DNA from: JAPSGM01 sp036556985
GTDB taxonomy: Bacteria > Chloroflexota > Limnocylindria > QHBO01
Reading direction: 5' to 3'
Assembly: GCA_036556985.1 (NCBI GenBank)
Contig: DATBIK010000096.1
Coordinates: forward strand, 1 to 14,634
DNA: 14,634 nt
Below the pieces are notes generated by a model that worked only from the letters and a program-made list of their open reading frames with translations, had not been told where the DNA came from and ran no database searches. Below, piece by piece: positions 14,257 through 14,634 of this stretch; the stretch's first letter is position 1; each line of letters opens with the position of its first letter. The position numbers and the translations under genes were made by a program.

Positions 14257-14490
14257 CTACGCCCGCGCCGGTCCGCCGCGGCCGATGACGTACTTCATGC
14301 CGGCCAGCTCCTCCTCGCTGAGCGGCCTGCCCTCGGCGTCGAGCAACGGCGCATCCCGGCGGCAGTCGAGACAGACGAAGGCGACGTCCGGGTCGTCGTC
14401 GCTGATGAGCGTGACGCGGCGGGCGTAGAGCGGCGAGCCCAGCGCCACGTCTCTGCCGCACTCACGGCAGCGCTCGTCGGCCGCGCTCAT
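14257..14490 (-). CDS. Small zinc-ribbon-like protein, unknown function
   Basis: A 77-residue acidic protein with two CxxC knuckles, C8/C11 (CRECG) and C40/C43 (CLDC), spaced as in a small zinc ribbon and probably binding one Zn2+. The C-terminal half (about 55-77) is predicted helical with a basic, Gly-rich end. The ATG overlaps the stop of the tryptophanase-family gene (ATGA, 4 bases), so it is translationally coupled and should be made together with that enzyme. It ends 22 bases from the convergent molybdoenzyme stop. I recognise no named family; a regulatory or chaperone-like role for the lyase is only a suggestion from coupling. Confidence 0.7.
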   Translation of the reverse strand: MSAADERCRECGRDVALGSPLYARRVTLISDDDPDVAFVCLDCRRDAPLLDAEGRPLSEEELAGMKYVIGRGGPARA

Positions 14491-14634
14491 GACATCGGCT
14501 CGAAGCGGGCAGTGAAGTGGCGCAGCTGCGGCGGCTGCTCGACGATGCGGTAGCCGGGCAGCTCCCCGGCCCGCTCGGCGACCCAGCGCGCCACCTCGAT
14601 GACATAGTCGATGTGCGACTGGGTGTATACCCGG
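14487..14634 (-). CDS. Tryptophanase/tyrosine phenol-lyase family enzyme, C-terminal fragment (5' part off the window)
   Basis: The minus strand from the right edge reads 48 codons to a TGA at 14487-14489. The peptide begins RVYTQSHIDYVIEVARW and ends PPQLRHFTARFEPMS. This matches the C-terminus of the beta-eliminating lyases: E. coli TnaA has VYTYAHLDYIVEAF and then LRHFTAKL, and tyrosine phenol-lyases have LRFFTARF. These are cytosolic PLP enzymes that cleave tryptophan to indole, or tyrosine to phenol, with pyruvate and ammonia. The PLP lysine and substrate-determining residues lie outside the window, so the two cannot be separated; LRHFTA favours tryptophanase slightly. It overlaps the zinc-ribbon gene by 4 bases. 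Confidence 0.8.
   Translation of the reverse strand, partial: RVYTQSHIDYVIEVARWVAERAGELPGYRIVEQPPQLRHFTARFEPMS

Noticed and set aside
1..14634. CRISPR arrays, tRNA/rRNA genes, insertion sequences, prophage or toxin-antitoxin modules
   Set aside because: I found no regularly spaced repeats, cloverleaf-like segments, transposase motifs or terminal inverted repeats; the region looks like ordinary chromosomal housekeeping and respiratory DNA.

Overview
The window is GC-rich bacterial DNA, densely packed with genes, with no rRNA, tRNA, CRISPR array or insertion sequence that I can see. The content suggests an aerobic, monoderm-like member of the Chloroflexota or a related deep lineage. The pointers are a haem A synthase/haem O synthase (CtaA-CtaB) fusion, a Bacillus-type CtaG, lipobox-bearing lipoproteins, a Thermus-like long-form IspG, and many genes that appear to lack a leader. 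This taxonomic call is inference from gene content, not a computed placement.

Layout. A partial receiver-domain gene (minus strand, running off the left edge) is divergent from ispG (plus). A perfect GC hairpin follows ispG, which converges on a small polyglycine lipoprotein (minus). The centre is a cytochrome c oxidase operon on the minus strand, read from right to left: ctaC (subunit II carrying an extra C-terminal cupredoxin), ctaD, ctaE, a subunit IV-like membrane protein, a TlpA-type thioredoxin and a 71-residue single-span protein. Upstream of it lie a promoter and leader, then another lipoprotein gene (minus). Divergent from that lipoprotein is ctaG (plus). ctaG converges on the ctaA-ctaB fusion (minus), which is preceded on the same strand by a rhomboid protease and a 14-span MFS transporter. 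Divergent from the MFS gene is a fused membrane cytochrome b/molybdopterin oxidoreductase (plus). The right edge holds, on the minus strand, the last 48 codons of a tryptophanase-family lyase overlapping a small CxxC zinc-ribbon protein gene.

How the genes work together. The central 9 kb is almost a kit for an A1-type haem-copper oxidase: three core subunits, a probable fourth subunit, haem A synthesis (CtaA-CtaB), copper or assembly help (CtaG), and a membrane-anchored thiol reductase that could keep the CuA cysteines of CtaC reduced. No Sco or Cox11 gene is in the window. The cupredoxin fused to CtaC may be a built-in electron entry point, comparable to the cytochrome c domain of caa3 oxidases.

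The two most notable signals are the CtaC-cupredoxin fusion and a recurrent -10-like hexamer placed 5 to 8 bases before the start codon of six genes. That placement implies leaderless transcripts, while several other genes keep Shine-Dalgarno sites. A third is the molybdoenzyme, whose Tat-like twin-arginine segment sits internally after four membrane helices.
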